Shown piece by piece: positions 53,708-63,009 of a DNA stretch of 64,000 bases (position 1 is its first letter; each line of letters begins with the position of its first letter). A model generated the notes under the pieces. It was given only the letters and a program-made list of their open reading frames with translations. It was not told the DNA's origin and did no database searches. The stretch is from Symsagittifera roscoffensis (lineage: Eukaryota > Xenacoelomorpha > Acoela > Convolutidae), in the NCBI RefSeq assembly GCF_963678635.1, contig NC_087062.1:61233584-61297583 (forward strand). Direction: 5' to 3'. A program made the translations under genes and the position numbers.

Positions 53708-55660
53708 ATGAGAAGGAGTAGGGTACCCGTGCTCGAAAAAAGGTCAAGTGGATCAAACACGAAATATAACTCGTCGCTGCGCGGAACGACATCAATGGGC
53801 CCAAGGAAAACAAAAGATAAGTTTTCAGTTAGCATGGTCAGCACGAGGAGTAGTACCGAGAACAAGGCGAGAGAAGGTGCTAAAGACAAACAAGTGGAGC
53901 CCACAATTGAAATCGATCTAGAGACACCAGACCAGAGCGTAGATGAAGTGGAGAAGAAGACAACGGAATCCACACCGATGCCCCATATGGAAGATCAAAA
54001 TCCAAAAACCGTGGAGTTTTCGCCGATAGACTCGTTGGAAGACACAACAGGCAATACCCGAGAAACGGTGAAAGACGACTCTCAAGTAAAGAAGACATCT
54101 TTTACAGAAAAGTTGGCGATGATGGTCGGAATGAAATCGAGAGACAACACGGCCGAAGAATCAAATTCTGAAAGAGCACGAACATTTGGGACAGTGAGCA
54201 CGAAGGCGACAGAAGCCGACCTAAAGGAAGAACAAGCCAGAACAGGAGCGACAGCCAAAAACAAGACAACTGCTGATCATGAAACAGCTACTCTTGAGCT
54301 TGGCGACCTGATGACAAAACTAAATCAGATCGACAAAAAACTAAAGTACAGTGAGGAAGATAGAGACTTAATAAGGAAAGAGTTGAAATACAACAAACAC
54401 GAGTATCTGGATAGTTATTTTAACCTGGCTAAGGCGACAGACGAGAGACTCCAGCAGATGTCGGACAAGGTAGATGCCACCAATGAAGAACGAGATAAGA
54501 ACATCAAAAAAGATATGCAACAGTTGAAAAACCGATATGATGATGTCAACAGCCAATTAGGTAGCCTGAAAAAGAGAATGGACACAATGAACAGGAATCA
54601 GACCGAAAGTTCGTGTGCAATACAGGCGAAATTGGATGCAATCTTGAGAAATTCTACCTCACAAGAAAGACCGGCAGCGGATCGTACGCAAGGCACCAGA
54701 GTTGACTTTGTGGAACCACAAAGGAACAAACGGCAATCGACACCGTTGCCCTTAAACCGGGATACGGTAAGCATAGCACCAACGGCTGCTAAAACAACCA
54801 TGAAAAATGGAACATCAAACACATTGAGTGGTCCGGGGGACTCAACAGCTAGCAGCAACGCAGGTCCGGATGCCATGACGTGGGCAAGCACTTGGGAGAT
54901 GATGAACAGAACTCTAGAGGCCTTCGCCACGAGGAACACTGACTCGAGCGATAGGAGAGACGGAAAGTCAAGAAAAACTTTCAAGAAGCCAAAAGAATTC
55001 AAAGACGACTCCGATGGATGCATTGACACCTGGGTGGAAGTGATGAGATTACACCTAGAGCAAGATAACTTAAATGATGAAAGGCAAGCATGCACAGCCA
55101 TACTCAGCAATCTGGAAGGCACGGCATTAAAATGCGTGGTTGCAAATAAAGAAGAAGAACGCGATACCGCGGACAAAATCTTCGAAATATTGCTGAATCG
55201 ATTCGGGTCAGGCATGAAGGGTCACCAAGCGATGATGCGATTTGAAAAGAGAAGGCAGAGGGACGATGAGTCAATTGATCGGTTCCTAGATGACCTTGAT
55301 AGCTTGAGAAGAAGGAGTGACCCAGAGGAGTCGACAAACAGAAGAAACTTTAGCATTGCCTCGAAGTTCATTGATGGGGTAAAAAGTGATGACTTAAGAA
55401 CAATCTTAGCAACATACTACACATTGTCGAAAGACAGCGCACCGACCCCAGAAGAAATGAGACAGAAATCAAGGGAATACATGCTGATGAAGCCCAAGAA
55501 ATACTCATATTCAGAAAACAGAAACACGCAAGGGGGAAGCAACCTCAGAGGTCGTCATGGTACAAGCCTAGAGATGACATGGACAAGCGCAGATCATGCG
55601 CGAACTGCGGGTCGGCGGATCACCACATGGCTGACTGCACAACATACAAACAAGGCATGA
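53708..55660 (+). CDS. Gypsy element 2: Gag
   Basis: A 650-codon frame from the ATG at 53,708. It has a basic, Ser/Thr-rich N-terminal region, a coiled coil at about residues 200-300 (KLNQIDKKLKYSEEDRDLIR and onward), and a retrotransposon-Gag-type helical domain at about residues 430-580 (TWVEVMRLHLEQDNLNDERQ, LLNRFGSG, FLDDLDSLRRR). Real Gag coding leaves this frame near the G run at 55,532-55,536: from there the -1 frame (SSWYKPRDD...CANCG) carries the zinc knuckles. The last ~40 codons of this frame are therefore out of register. Gag would form the intracellular particle and bind element RNA. Confidence 0.85.
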   Translation: MRRSRVPVLEKRSSGSNTKYNSSLRGTTSMGPRKTKDKFSVSMVSTRSSTENKAREGAKDKQVEPTIEIDLETPDQSVDEVEKKTTESTPMPHMEDQNPKTVEFSPIDSLEDTTGNTRETVKDDSQVKKTSFTEKLAMMVGMKSRDNTAEESNSERARTFGTVSTKATEADLKEEQARTGATAKNKTTADHETATLELGDLMTKLNQIDKKLKYSEEDRDLIRKELKYNKHEYLDSYFNLAKATDERLQQMSDKVDATNEERDKNIKKDMQQLKNRYDDVNSQLGSLKKRMDTMNRNQTESSCAIQAKLDAILRNSTSQERPAADRTQGTRVDFVEPQRNKRQSTPLPLNRDTVSIAPTAAKTTMKNGTSNTLSGPGDSTASSNAGPDAMTWASTWEMMNRTLEAFATRNTDSSDRRDGKSRKTFKKPKEFKDDSDGCIDTWVEVMRLHLEQDNLNDERQACTAILSNLEGTALKCVVANKEEERDTADKIFEILLNRFGSGMKGHQAMMRFEKRRQRDDESIDRFLDDLDSLRRRSDPEESTNRRNFSIASKFIDGVKSDDLRTILATYYTLSKDSAPTPEEMRQKSREYMLMKPKKYSYSENRNTQGGSNLRGRHGTSLEMTWTSADHARTAGRRITTWLTAQHTNKA

Positions 55661-57759
55661 AGAGTCTAGGATACGCACCGGATGAGGAGGACATGAGCCA
55701 GATGGAGGAACACGAGTACTATAGTGGCTTAATCATCAAGATAGGAGCGAGATGCTTCTTCTGTAACCAAGAAGGGCACTTCAGAATGGATTGTCCCTTG
55801 TTCTGGGAAGCGGTCAAGGACCAGAGTCACCCCAAACATAAGTTGGCATTAGCGGCGGTGCAGAATCAGCGGAATAGACAAAACGAGTTTGAATCTAGGA
55901 ACTTAGGAGCACCAAGCACGGAATTGCCGACGAAAACAGTGAAAGCTGTAACACATGTTAATGGTGCGATAGAATCCGCAGCCGGGATCTCTCTAGAGAT
56001 AAACTATGAGAAAGCGGCGACGGAAGCAATTACCAAAGTGAAACAGGATCTGGCTGCGAAAGAAATAGAGCAACGACTAAAGCTGGAGATCGAAAGACAG
56101 AATTTCACTGAAGCATTAGCTGGATCAAAACCAACACCAGAGGCTGTACCGGGCTCGACAAAGACCGGGAATTGTAACACTGTAAAAATGGTGACGGGAA
56201 AGCCATTTGGCATATCGAAAATTGGGGCTAGAATAATGTCGATAATCTCAGTGGGCGGCCACGAGGTAACCAGAAACTTGAGCGAACCGAGCGACCAGAC
56301 AATAATGCACATTGACGTGTACGCAGATTACTTGAGTTGTATAAGCCCACAAACGACTTCTAGAGCGTTGAGAGCACTACTCACGAGAGGGGGCAGCAAG
56401 TCGGTACGTGTTGATAACAGGTATACTGAAGCTTATGGTCCACGCGAGGTGATGCTAAATATAGATGGAATCAACATCTATACCAAGACAATGATAACAA
56501 GTGACGAAGACCTAATTGGGCAAATTTACGTAGGGAAAGAAGAATTGAAAGTGAGATCGATTGGACACTGCGCCATGCTTGAAGAAGATGCGATGCACAT
56601 CGGGACGGAGGCAGATGTGACAGGGCACGTGCTAGACATAAGTGGCAAAAAGACTCAGTTACGTGGGTTACTTGATACGGGAGCAATCTTGAGCGTCATA
56701 CCAATCGAAACTTGGGAACGGATGGGCTTTGACAAAGATGATTTGATAGACTCGAGAATACGGCTGTCAGCTGCAAACAAAGGGGCACTTCGGGTGCTGG
56801 GCAGGACGCCAATAATAGCCCTCAATTTGGGGGAACGTAACCTGTGGATGAGCTTTCTCGTGGTAGAAAACCTAGATGAATCTGACCAATTCATTTTGGG
56901 CAGAGACTTCATCAGGAATTTCGACGTAACGATTGATCTAAATAACGCAATGTTCAGGATACGGAACCCGGATAGGAGGTACGCAATCAAACCGGTAAAT
57001 TTAATAATGGCAAATGAAACCAAAGCACCGGTATTCTTGAGTAGGAGGGTAAGGCTAAAGGCGAATGAAGCGGCAATCGTAGGCTTGATGATGAAAAATT
57101 ACAATGAACTAAGTGACAACAAGCAAGTGTGTATTGTTCCGAATCCTAATAGTCAAAGTGCTGCTGTTTTAGGAAGATCCTTCTCGATAACGAAGAGCGG
57201 CCTCTGCGTCAGTGTCTTGTTGAATACTCTTGATATACCGATCACGATACAGAGAGGGAGGAAACTGGGATATGCTTTACCGGTTAAAACCCGATATGAA
57301 ACAACGGAGAACTCAAAACAAAATGAAGTTGTTGATTGTCCCAATCATAGGGACAAAATTTGTATCTTGAGACGATTGCAGAAAATAAAAGATTCTTCAG
57401 GCCTTGTTAAATCACTTAAGTCAGAGACAGACGATGGGCTGTCGAGCTGTTCGAACTTTCCAGAGCGGCCCACACTAGATGAAATGCGAACTGATAAACC
57501 AGTTTTGCCGGAGATTGAACATTTGAGGGGCAAACTGAAAGATGAACAGCTCGAAGCCATCAAGGACGTACTAGGGCGGAACGAAGAAGTTTTTTCGAGG
57601 CATAAAGCAGATATCGGGTGTTGTAAATTTGTTGAGCATGAAATAGAACTTGAGGAGAACGCGGTACCGCACAGGGAGGGGGCGAGGCGCATGACCCCAC
57701 ACAAATCGAAGGCGTGTAGAAAAGAAATCGAGACGTTACTAGAGTATGACATGATATAA
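55579..57759 (+). CDS. Gypsy element 2: zinc knuckles, protease and start of RT
   Basis: It lies in the -1 frame relative to Gag and overlaps it. Two CCHC-type knuckles occur at the start: CANCGSADHHMADC and, about 55,750, CFFCNQEGHFRMDC. The aspartic protease active site reads LRGLLDTGAILSVIP, with DTG at residue ~366. The frame continues to the RT N-terminal part (HRPHKADIG-type region: SRHKADIGCCKFVEHEIEL). It ends at TAA (57,757-57,759) directly followed in frame by PSKSPWACGVVMAKKKG, so the stop is an in-frame nonsense change, not a domain end. Confidence 0.88.
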   Translation: MDKRRSCANCGSADHHMADCTTYKQGMKSLGYAPDEEDMSQMEEHEYYSGLIIKIGARCFFCNQEGHFRMDCPLFWEAVKDQSHPKHKLALAAVQNQRNRQNEFESRNLGAPSTELPTKTVKAVTHVNGAIESAAGISLEINYEKAATEAITKVKQDLAAKEIEQRLKLEIERQNFTEALAGSKPTPEAVPGSTKTGNCNTVKMVTGKPFGISKIGARIMSIISVGGHEVTRNLSEPSDQTIMHIDVYADYLSCISPQTTSRALRALLTRGGSKSVRVDNRYTEAYGPREVMLNIDGINIYTKTMITSDEDLIGQIYVGKEELKVRSIGHCAMLEEDAMHIGTEADVTGHVLDISGKKTQLRGLLDTGAILSVIPIETWERMGFDKDDLIDSRIRLSAANKGALRVLGRTPIIALNLGERNLWMSFLVVENLDESDQFILGRDFIRNFDVTIDLNNAMFRIRNPDRRYAIKPVNLIMANETKAPVFLSRRVRLKANEAAIVGLMMKNYNELSDNKQVCIVPNPNSQSAAVLGRSFSITKSGLCVSVLLNTLDIPITIQRGRKLGYALPVKTRYETTENSKQNEVVDCPNHRDKICILRRLQKIKDSSGLVKSLKSETDDGLSSCSNFPERPTLDEMRTDKPVLPEIEHLRGKLKDEQLEAIKDVLGRNEEVFSRHKADIGCCKFVEHEIELEENAVPHREGARRMTPHKSKACRKEIETLLEYDMI

Positions 57760-58206
57760 CCCTCCAAGTCACCGTGGGCGTGTGGAGTAGTGATGGCCAA
57801 AAAGAAAGGCGACCAGTTGAGGTTTTGTTGTGACTTTCGATACCTGAACTCCGTCACGGTGAAGGATGCCTATCCCATACCTAGGATTGATGAGAGCCTC
57901 TCGAAGTTAGGTGATGCAAAATTTTTTACGACTCTTGATTTAGGCTCGGCCTTTTGGCAGGTACCACTAAGGAAGCAGGACAGGGACAAGACAGGGTTCG
58001 CCTGCGAGTTGGGTTTGTTTCAATGGAAATGGATGCCGTTTGGACTTTGCAACGCCACAGCCACGTTTCAGCGGTTGATGGCACACGCGCTGATAGGCGT
58101 GACGAAGAAATATGGCAATCTGGTAATGTGCTACGTGGATGACGTGGTAATAGCGACGCCCACATTGGAAGACCACATTGAGAGACTTGACGAAGTGTTC
58201 GCATGA
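57760..58206 (+). pseudogene. Gypsy element 2: reverse transcriptase core
   Basis: In frame with the preceding part. It shows LRFCCDFRYLNSVTVKDAYP, FFTTLDLGSAFWQVPL (motif A), MPFGLCNATATFQRLM (motif B) and VMCYVDDVVIATPT (motif C, YVDD at 58,132-58,143): a complete catalytic core of Ty3/Gypsy type. It closes at TGA (58,204-58,206), again directly followed in frame by KRSGLKCKPSKCEIL, the normal continuation. The RT is thus cut by two in-frame stops but keeps its catalytic residues. Confidence 0.88.
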
Positions 58207-60525
58207 ATGAAAAGGTCGGGGCTAAAGTGTAAGCCATCAAAGTGCGAGATACTCAAGGACTCAATAAAATACTTGGGCAGGATGGTAGACAAGCACGGCA
58301 TTAGACCTGATCCGGACGCCGTGGAAGCAGTCCTAACCTGGAAATCACCGAAGACAGAACACCAGTTGATGAGCTTCCTGGGTTTCGCTAACTATTATAG
58401 AGAGTTCATCAAAGGCTATGCGGACAAGGTATACCCGATGCAACAATTAATAAGACACAAGGGCAAGAAGTTCACGTGGAACAACGCAGCAGAAGAGTCA
58501 TTCCAGAGAATAAAAAAAGAGCTATGTGAGGCACCAGTACTGGGTATGCCGACTGAGAAAGGGATGTACGTGCTGGACACGGATGCGTCGGTAGTCGCGA
58601 TTTCTGGAATTCTCCATCAAGAACAAGAATGGAATGGGAAGACAGTCTTGAGACCAATAGCGTACGGGAGCAAAGTCCTGAGCGACACGGAAATGAAGTA
58701 CGGAGCACCGAAAGCAGAGATGTTCGCGGTGGTTACCTTTGTCGAGAAATACAGGGCATACCTGGGCAGTGAGCCAGTCAAGTTGCGAGTCGACAATCGA
58801 GCACTGAGCTGGCTGAAAACGTACTCAATGGACCAAAGTTACATTGGGAGGTGGATAGTTCGCCTGGACGGATACAACATGATAATTGAGCATAAAACAC
58901 GAGATAAACATCAGAATGCCGACAGCTTGAGTAAGAAGACGGAGTTCTATGAGAGACAAGAGCAAAGAGAGGCAGACAGACCTGAAATCAAAGATGGCTT
59001 CTCCTTCATGGACAAGGAAACGTACGACAGTCTTCCACTCACGAGATGGCTGGACAAATCAGGCAAACCGATTGAAGATCATCCTGAATTACCTAAAGAA
59101 CCTCCAGAAAAGACCATCTTGAAGAGGAGCAGAAGGATTCCGATAGAAATCATACTAAAGTCGAAGATCGTGAGGGAGACGCTCAAGGCAAAAGGCTATG
59201 ATCTTAACCAGGTAGAAGCAGGAACTGCACAGATAGATGATGACTTAATGAGGTTGCTCGAGAAACTATCAGATGAGAAGCCCGTGATCCAAGAGAAGGG
59301 TCAAGAGGAACCGGAAGTCACTATACTTCGGAGAAAAGAAACAGTGAACAATACTGACTCCTCAAGAGGAAGCGTCACTGACAGCAAAGATGTCGTGCGG
59401 TCACTAGTTGACAAAATCCCCGAAAACATTCTGGAGCAGACCAAGGTTAGGAAAAAGAAAGTGACATTCAAAGAAGATACTGAACACCTGGGACTAGGTC
59501 AAGAGTCCGGGGAGTGTTCCATGTTCACGGAAGAAGAAACCGGAGAAGGAAAATTGTCCGGGGAGCGTGAAGAATGGGATGAAGACTCGGATGAGAGCAG
59601 CGATAACCAAGACAGTCTGTGCATGATATTGGCGGAAGAGAAGACAAGGCACCATGACAGGGAGTTACAGACGGATCCATCTTCAGGAACGTACAATCTG
59701 GACGTACAGGAGATACGAGGTGGTGAAGAACTTGAGAAAATTGCGGTTTCAAGGAAGCCATTCAGGGAATTATCATGCAACTCAAACGTCAGAACGAATC
59801 TGGTGCCAGAAGATGATATGAAAATCGTGAAAAGGATGATATGCGTGAAGCTGAGTGATGACATCCACAACCCTGGTGAGATGAATGGACAGATCATGGC
59901 GCTAAAGGAGCATGTCAAGGTAAGATATAGGCTGTCAGACCTAATAAGAGCCCAAAAGAATGACAAAATGACAAGTTACCTCTCCAAATGGATCCAGTCG
60001 GGGGTCAAGGAGAAGGGGGAACTCGAGGAAGACAGCTACAAGATCTTGAGCCAGTTCTACAAAGAGAAGAAAGACTCACTCTACCACACAGCTGATGGGG
60101 TGGTAGCATGCAAGAGGAAAGATGAGGAGAAGATATTACACAAACACAACCTCATCATACTGCCACAATTGTATCAAACGGAGGTGCTTTTCAGATCGCA
60201 CGACCAGATGGGGCACCAGGGGATAGATAAAGTACAACAAAGGATACTTCACAGGTTTGATTGGCCAGGAATGAGAAAAGCTTGCGAGAGATGGGTGAAT
60301 GCCTGCTTGGCATGCCTCCAGGTAAAAGACCCAAGGAAGATGAAGTTTCCCCTCAAGTCCGTCGAGAGCTCAGAGTTCAATGAAGTGGTGCATATAGACC
60401 ATCAAAAAATCTGCATGACGGAGTCGGGATATAACCAGATACTGGTTATAATAGATCACTTCACAAAGTTGGCGGAAGCGGTTCGTGCCAGACAGCCTCG
60501 GCCGAGGAGACATGTGATCATCTGA
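58207..60525 (+). pseudogene. Gypsy element 2: RT thumb, RNase H, long linker, integrase N-terminal half
   Basis: It starts with the RT thumb (KCEILKDSIKYLGRMVDKHG, LGFANYYREFIKGYADKVYP), then RNase H (VLDTDASVVAISGILHQEQ, YGAPKAEMFAVVTFVEKYRA, KHQNADSLSK). A linker of roughly 300 residues rich in Glu, Asp and Lys follows, longer than usual for Gypsy. Then the integrase zinc domain (HDQMGHQGIDKV ... CLACLQVKD) and the first Asp of the core (NEVVHIDHQK, ILVIIDHFTKLAEAV). The frame is lost at about 60,483 by a single-base change, ending in an out-of-frame tail. Confidence 0.88.
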
Positions 60526-61031
60526 TAACGCATTGGATATCGCGGTATGGTTGTCCAATGACTTTCCAGTCGGACAACGGCAAAGCTTTTGTGGGGGACT
60601 TGACAAAAGAATTGATGAGGAGATCGCACATTGCTCAAGCACACTCGACAACCTACCATCCACAGACCAACGGGTTGGTAGAGAGACAGAACAGGACACT
60701 GGTCAACATGTTAAGGGTGTACTGCTCAAGATACATGACGGACTGGGATAAATACCTGCCACAGGTAGAAGGGGCCTACAACAGTACACAGCACTCAACG
60801 ACGGGCATCAGTCCCTTCATGATGTTGACGGGCAGGGAGAGAGCAATGCCTCTGACATTCTTTTACCCGGAATACGAGGGGAAAAGGACGTCGCCTCAGG
60901 CATACGTGAAAGAAGCGATCAAAAGACAACAGGAGCTAAACGAGCTATGCAGGAGGAACACGGCGCAAGTGCAAATGAGGCAACGCAGAAAATATGACAA
61001 AAAATATTACAAGCAAGGCCATATGAGGTGA
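60487..61031 (+). pseudogene. Gypsy element 2: integrase core, C-terminal half
   Basis: From about 60,487 the frame reads into the rest of the DDE core: MTFQSDNGKAFVGDL (second Asp) and TTYHPQTNGLVERQNRTLVN (catalytic Glu), then YNSTQHSTTGISPFMMLTGR. The integrase inserts element cDNA into the genome; all three acidic residues are present across the break. Near 61,010 another one-base shift moves the frame to the downstream ORF. Confidence 0.88.
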
Positions 61032-62509
61032 GCCAATACGTGTGGGTCTTTCAAAATGTCATACCGCCCAAGGGAACGAAAAAACTACTCAAGAAGTGGA
61101 GGGGACCATTCATGATAACGGAAGTTCATCAACAAGGACGGTTCTACCGCTTGAGTACTGGGCGAGCAGCACATTATGAAAATCTGAAGCCTCACGTTCC
61201 GTCCCCGGAGGACTGGTGCATACCGAAGGACATGGAGGGTCTCGAGTACCTGGTGGTAGAGCCTGCGTGTGAAGTGAATGAAAAAGGCACCAGAGAGAAA
61301 AATGATGGTAATGAGAACTTGAGTTTGGACGACAATGAAAAGATAGAGGTGGAGTCTGAAGCAGGATCGTTTGTAGAAGAAGACTGGAACGACCCGGAGC
61401 AAGATGAGGTGCCGAAGTGGATGGAGCCAGATCGACCAATACCACCGGAGACCAGGACTGGCAATCGTAAACGGACCAGCATGAGGTACAGCAGATACGG
61501 GGATGACTTCTTGATCGATAAGATACAGCCAGACAAATTGGGCGAGGAACTACTGAGTGCAGGCGAACTGGAAGCCGAAGATGAATGGCAGGTCATTGAC
61601 GATGGCGGACACTATCCGCAGGAAGACTACTCGACACCAGAATTGGAGACGGATCTCGAACAGAGTGAGATAGAGAGGAGGGAGAACACGAACTTGAGGA
61701 TACTAGAGTGGATGCGCGATGTCAAAGACGAGAGCCACGAAGGACAAAGCATTCAACAAGTCGACGTGTCATCGGCAAATTATATGAAGACAGAGGACCC
61801 TCTTTTCGGATGGACGGCAACAGACAGGCTACTGGACATTCCTCCGGACAATTCAGACCCGACAACATCGACGGGGACGTCGATAAATATTTTTGTCCGG
61901 GGAGTGGGGGTAGGACTTACCCACACCGAAAATTTGATGATAAAGAAGCTCAAGGAAGTGAGAGAAACAAGCGAATTGGAACTGGAAGAAGAAGAGCCAG
62001 AGCCTACCATAGGTCGGAATTTCAAAACGAAGTTTGAAATACCCAATGAGTACTCGGAAAACATCATGATAACGGATAGCGACTTCATCCTGTCAAACAG
62101 GACTAGCGCGATCTGCGTCACGGCGGACATGAGTTTCAAATCAAGATTGGAAGCTGACTTCAAAAGAGAGTACCAGAATGTGGAGTTTCTGTTCAGACAG
62201 AGACCAGGACTGGGAGGGATGGCAGCGCTTCCACCATCAGTAGCACAAGTCCCGGGCAAATATCTGTGCTTCCTCGTGACGAGGGTCAATGACAGGAACA
62301 CAATTGATCCCGAACACGTGATGTTGGCAATAACAAGACTACGAGACTTCATGATTGAAAGAGGAATAACGGAGGTCTCAATGCCGGTGTATGACCCAAA
62401 CAGGGGCAAACTGAGCTTAAGGGAATTGTACGCTATCCTATACGTAGTCTTCGCGGAAACTGAGATAATGGTGTATCTTCACAAGAAATACTACTTGAGC
62501 ATCGCCTGA
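61028..62509 (+). CDS. Gypsy element 2: integrase C-terminal domain, acidic linker and macro-like module
   Basis: A 493-codon frame. It opens with the integrase C-terminal (GPY/F-like) domain: YVWVFQNVIPPKGTKKLLKK, WRGPFMITEVHQQGRFYRLS. An acidic linker of about 300 residues follows (EEDWNDPEQDEVPKWMEPDR and onward). The last ~135 residues (about 62,100-62,509) look like a macro domain: SAICVTADMSFKSRLEADFK, then PGKYLCFLVTRVNDRN, LRDFMIERGITEVSMPVYDP and ELYAILYVVFAET, the usual strand-helix order, with the GxG-type ligand loops degenerate. Macro domains bind or hydrolyse ADP-ribose. Whether this one does is unknown. The same module is present in the older copy at 38 kb. Confidence 0.75.
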   Translation: MSQYVWVFQNVIPPKGTKKLLKKWRGPFMITEVHQQGRFYRLSTGRAAHYENLKPHVPSPEDWCIPKDMEGLEYLVVEPACEVNEKGTREKNDGNENLSLDDNEKIEVESEAGSFVEEDWNDPEQDEVPKWMEPDRPIPPETRTGNRKRTSMRYSRYGDDFLIDKIQPDKLGEELLSAGELEAEDEWQVIDDGGHYPQEDYSTPELETDLEQSEIERRENTNLRILEWMRDVKDESHEGQSIQQVDVSSANYMKTEDPLFGWTATDRLLDIPPDNSDPTTSTGTSINIFVRGVGVGLTHTENLMIKKLKEVRETSELELEEEEPEPTIGRNFKTKFEIPNEYSENIMITDSDFILSNRTSAICVTADMSFKSRLEADFKREYQNVEFLFRQRPGLGGMAALPPSVAQVPGKYLCFLVTRVNDRNTIDPEHVMLAITRLRDFMIERGITEVSMPVYDPNRGKLSLRELYAILYVVFAETEIMVYLHKKYYLSIA

Positions 62510-63009
62510 GTTGGGCACACGGGGGTCTCGAGTTGGGCGTGAGGGAGGAGTCTTGAGTTAGGTACTGGTAAAGGGATCTTAAGACGCGATTGGCATGACA
62601 ATTGATTTTAGAAGGATTAACGGTGCTAAAACATAAAATGAATCTGCATGCTTTTAAGGAAATTCCAATTGATTTGTTTTAAGTGGAATGAAAATGATAA
62701 GATTTTAATCATATTGGTAAAAAGGGGGTTTCTAGGTTAGGAACATGACATATTAAGTCTTAATATGGTTTCTGTTTTCAGATCAAGTTTGATAAACAAA
62801 GTTGAAAATCCAACTATACTCAAGCGAGAGACAGAAAGGGAAATCTTGATTGAACTTGCGATAATCGACACCTGCAGCAAGTATTTGCAAGGAGACATTT
62901 CTAGAGAATTCTTAAGTTGGTCAATTCTTGAGTTGGTAAGGTAATTCTTGAGTCGGTAAGGTAATTCTTGAGCTGGTTAATACTCGAACACATCCCGAAG
63001 TCACAGAAA
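62510..63009 (+). other. Spacer between pol and the 3' ORF of Gypsy element 2
   Basis: No gene. At 62,775-62,781 TTTTCAG follows a pyrimidine-rich tract and could be a splice acceptor for a spliced RNA encoding the 3' ORF. At about 62,918-62,986 a 20-bp repeat (TAATTCTTGAGTCGGTAAGG type) occurs three times. Confidence 0.4.

Noticed and set aside
54598-55215. 205-codon - strand frame inside gag
   Set aside because: Antisense shadow of a well-supported Gag frame.
55525-55662. Programmed -1 ribosomal frameshift between gag and pol
   Set aside because: No slippery heptamer in register was found. An indel in the G run explains it more simply. It could be revived if other copies keep the overlap.
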